Positions 5,935 through 7,427 of a DNA stretch of 7,427 bases are shown here, in pieces. Source of the DNA: JAJRTA01 sp965603125. Its GTDB lineage: Bacteria > Zixibacteria > MSB-5A5 > GN15 > FEB-12. Made by a program: the position numbers and the translations under genes. Each line of letters begins with the position of its first letter. Within the stretch, counting starts at the first letter, position 1. The DNA is taken from the NCBI GenBank assembly GCA_965603125.1, contig CBFDBU010000048.1, positions 1-7,427 on the forward strand, written 5' to 3'. Under the pieces are notes generated by a model. The model made no database searches, was not told the DNA's origin, and saw only the letters and a list, made by a program, of their open reading frames with translations.

Positions 5935-5993
5935 TTCCGAACCAGGGCAATAGAATAACGAGAATCGATTGAAACCAGCATGGAGTCAGAAAC

Positions 5994-6350
5994 ATGAAAA
6001 TCGCGATCCCGACGGCAGATGGAGTGTTGTGTCTGCATTTCGGACATTGTCAGCAGTTTGCAGTCCTTGATGTCGACCTTGAAACCAAGTCGATCACGAA
6101 ATCCGAGATGCTACCACCGCCCATGCATGAACCGGGCGTACTTCCCACCTGGCTGGGCCAAATGGGATGCAATGTCATAATAGCCAGTGGAATGGGAGGG
6201 CGAGCCATAGGTATGTTCGAGCAGAGCGGTGTCCAGGTCGTTATCGGTGCGCCGAGCAAGAAACCCGAGGAAGTCGTGACGGCATTTTTGAAGGGTGAAC
6301 TCACATCCGGCGCCAACCCATGCGATGATCCCGCGTTTCATGGGAAGTAA
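5994..6350 (+). CDS. NifX/MTH1175-like protein with Cys/His N-terminal motif
   Basis: A 118-residue third member of the Fe-Mo cofactor-type family in this operon. It begins MKIAIPTADG and has CLHFGHC at residues 13-19, which places Cys13, His15, His18 and Cys19 as possible metal ligands. A block HEPGVLPTWLGQMGCNVIIA and GMGGRAIGMFEQSG follow, typical of the subfamily that sits next to Mrp-type ATPases. The C-terminal NPCDDPAFH adds one more Cys and His. GGAG (5982-5985) stands 8 nt before ATG 5994. A 59-bp gap to ATPase B is the largest within the operon, but I see no promoter in it. The gene differs clearly from the two NifX-like genes at the operon start, so it is a distinct subfamily rather than a recent copy. 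Confidence 0.88.
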   Translation: MKIAIPTADGVLCLHFGHCQQFAVLDVDLETKSITKSEMLPPPMHEPGVLPTWLGQMGCNVIIASGMGGRAIGMFEQSGVQVVIGAPSKKPEEVVTAFLKGELTSGANPCDDPAFHGK

Positions 6351-6374
6351 TCCTGCGGGGAATAACCGAGGCAG

Positions 6375-6437
6375 GGCGGTATCCCAGTAATGCCGCCGGA
6401 TGCGCAGGCGGGATTGGGCTTGTTGAGAAAGCCCGAT
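6375..6437 (+). other. Two tandem hairpins downstream of the last operon gene
   Basis: The first hairpin pairs GGCGGTAT (6375-6382) with ATGCCGCC (6390-6397) around a 7-base loop, with one G-T pair. The second pairs ATTGGGCTT (6413-6421) with AAGCCCGAT (6429-6437), again with a 7-base loop and one G-T pair. Neither is followed by a T-tract, so they are not standard intrinsic terminators. They could protect the 3' end of the operon mRNA or mark factor-dependent termination. Confidence 0.45.
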
Positions 6438-6974
6438 AGAGGCGGAAGCTATCCACTTGCGGTCGGTGTACATCTGTAAACGGCGGTACAAAAGTGTCCC
6501 ATCTGCCGGTGCGAAACAGGCGGCATAGAAGAACAGCTCTTGGCTCCCTACGCAGATGATTTATGGAGAGTCGGGCCGGTCACTTGTCGTCCTCTGAGTG
6601 GTCGCCCCTCCACACTGAGAGATGAGCTTGGTATACTTCCGGGGTGTATATATATAAGTAGTTGTCGCAACGCCGATTAGGGTGATTTCAGGAGGGTTTC
6701 AAAGGGGATGGGGTGGTAGAACCAGTGTTTTCCAAAGAACGGAATACCGGGCACCCGAGTCGAACCGCCGTTTGTACAGCGAAGGCTCAGAGCGAGAAGG
6801 CCAGTTGAAAGGTTCTGAGTTCTGGATGGTTTGGGGGAGAAAATACGCAGCTACTTTCTCTCACTCCGCGTCTTTTGGCCGGGAAATGAAGCTCCAGTTC
6901 AACAAGATTTATGCAGCCATACTTCCGATTACCCAGTTGCGGAACTCGTATCGTAGACCCCGCCATAGATTTCA
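6438..6974. other. Gene-free stretch without a supported coding region
   Basis: I find no credible gene here. A + strand frame at 6480-6677 is open and reads KCPICRCETGG near its beginning but has no ATG, GTG or TTG before that motif. A 114-codon frame from GTG 6682 lacks a ribosome site and has unusual composition. The stretch is probably intergenic or decayed sequence; a candidate promoter inside it points toward the terminator at 6975. Confidence 0.5.
6628..6656 (+). promoter_or_regulatory. Weak candidate sigma-70-type promoter
   Basis: TTGGTA (6628-6633) and TATATA (6651-6656) are separated by 17 bases; TATAAG at 6653-6658 is an alternative -10 element. Each box matches its consensus at about four of six positions, so the call is weak. 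If used, transcription from about 6663 would run to the intrinsic terminator at 6975-7001, giving an RNA of about 340 nt without a supported reading frame. Confidence 0.2.
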
Positions 6975-7001
6975 GAGCCCCGGTTACGGCCGGGGTTTTT
7001 T
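6975..7001 (+). terminator. Intrinsic (Rho-independent) terminator
   Basis: The stem CCCCGG (6978-6983) pairs perfectly with CCGGGG (6990-6995) around the loop TTACGG, followed by six T bases (6996-7001). Weak pairs of GAG with the T-run extend the base of the stem. No T-tract exists in the opposite orientation, so it works on the + strand. It lies 625 bp beyond the last operon gene, so it ends either read-through from the operon or a separate transcript. Confidence 0.85.
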
Positions 7002-7197
7002 GTCGGACATAATGAGGCCGTATTGATTATATTAAGGCTGTGAGTAAAGACAAACCTTAACTGTGTAAGGACATACTTAGCCACACCGCGCTTGCAGGCA
7101 ATTGGAGAACCAAGGACACCTCGGTCAAGAGCCTCCAAGAGTGTTACGTTAGGCAACTCATACGGGAATCCAATATACTCCTCATGCATCATCCCCT
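7002..7197. other. Stretch between terminator and inverted-repeat element, no supported gene
   Basis: No + strand gene is supported. On the - strand an open frame from ATG 7192 down to 6929 contains PNVTLLEALDRGV and SPIACKRGVAKYVL, which faintly resemble the C-terminal part of GT4 glycosyltransferases. It runs through the terminator hairpin without a normal C-terminus. I treat it as a possible gene remnant at most. Confidence 0.35.
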
Positions 7198-7308
7198 CTA
7201 GTGTAGTGTTCCTTAAATACTATTACTATTCACGAAAAGTTATGGTTGTGGCAGTCAATCAGTTAGGGCCTCATGTTTTGTTAAGTTATTTCTGTAACAC
7301 TACACTAG
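7198..7308. repeat. 111-bp segment bounded by perfect 13-bp inverted repeats (possible miniature element)
   Basis: CTAGTGTAGTGTT (7198-7210) and its exact reverse complement AACACTACACTAG (7296-7308) enclose 85 bp of AT-rich, non-coding DNA. Long perfect inverted ends on a short segment without a gene fit a miniature inverted-repeat element or the remnant of an insertion sequence. I see no convincing target-site duplication next to the ends, and I cannot assign a family. Confidence 0.5.
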
Positions 7309-7427
7309 CTGACGAGTGGGAACCTGCCATGGCGCGTCCGGAAACATGGCTGCGTCGACTCCCGGATCAGAGAAGAGTTAATTTCAAAAGGTGTGGAAAT
7401 TGATAAAAAAGTAGCGTAGCCTTTCGG

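Noticed and set aside
6740..6775. Possible minus-strand tRNA, because GTCGAAC resembles the complement of a T-loop
   Set aside because: The flanking bases do not form a five-pair T stem, and no acceptor or anticodon arm can be drawn.
6784..6795. GGCTCAGAGCGA, which matches part of the 16S rRNA start
   Set aside because: Flanking sequence does not follow 16S rRNA on either side, so the match is short and by chance.
6682..7026. 114-codon + strand frame from GTG 6682
   Set aside because: No ribosome site, odd composition, and it runs straight through the intrinsic terminator.
7092..7403. 103-codon + strand frame
   Set aside because: It crosses the inverted-repeat segment, has no ribosome site, and shows no recognisable motif.
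7405..7427. A-tract followed by GTAGCGTAGCC at the right edge, perhaps half of a bidirectional terminator
   Set aside because: The second arm would lie outside the window, so no stem can be shown.

Overview
The window carries an operon of the 'orange protein' (ORP) type, as described in Desulfovibrio. An anaerobic bacterium is therefore likely: a sulfate-reducer relative (Desulfobacterota) or a candidate phylum from similar habitats. The species cannot be fixed from the sequence. Support comes from a sigma-54 activator with a cysteine-rich PAS domain, three NifX/MTH1175-like small proteins, a DUF5320 protein, and two adjacent MinD/Mrp-type ATPases that each carry an inserted two-cluster ferredoxin. 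All genes lie on the + strand.

Layout. Positions 3-1316 hold the 5'-truncated activator (OrpR-like). Positions 1317-1483 hold the control region: two GGTTGC-N6-GCARCC palindromes whose centres lie 32 bp apart, then one GG-N10-GC sigma-54 promoter. Positions 1502-6350 hold ten tightly packed or overlapping reading frames: NifX-like 1, NifX-like 2 (the most ORP-like), a small basic protein, a Gly-rich DUF5320 protein, an RGG-ferredoxin fusion, a short frameshifted coiled-coil frame, an RGG-zinc ribbon protein, ATPase A, ATPase B and NifX-like 3. Two hairpins follow the last gene. Positions 6351-7427 hold no gene I can support. They contain a candidate promoter, a strong intrinsic terminator at 6975-7001, and a 111-bp segment bounded by perfect 13-bp inverted repeats.

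How the parts fit. The PAS cysteines of the activator may carry an Fe-S redox sensor, as reported for OrpR of D. vulgaris. The activator would bind the paired palindromes and drive the sigma-54 promoter of the operon. The products form a metal-handling set: MTH1175 folds that bind metal clusters, ATPases with ferredoxin modules that resemble cluster-transfer or positioning ATPases, and Gly/Arg-rich low-complexity proteins with ferredoxin or zinc-ribbon modules. The ORP complex of D. vulgaris has been linked to cell division and septum placement. That role is only an inference here.

Three points deserve most attention. ATPase A has no ATG, GTG or TTG start upstream of its Walker A motif. The coiled-coil frame at 3735 shows a frameshift when compared with its paralogue in the same operon. 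The sigma-54 promoter leaves only about 8 nt of leader before the first credible start codon.
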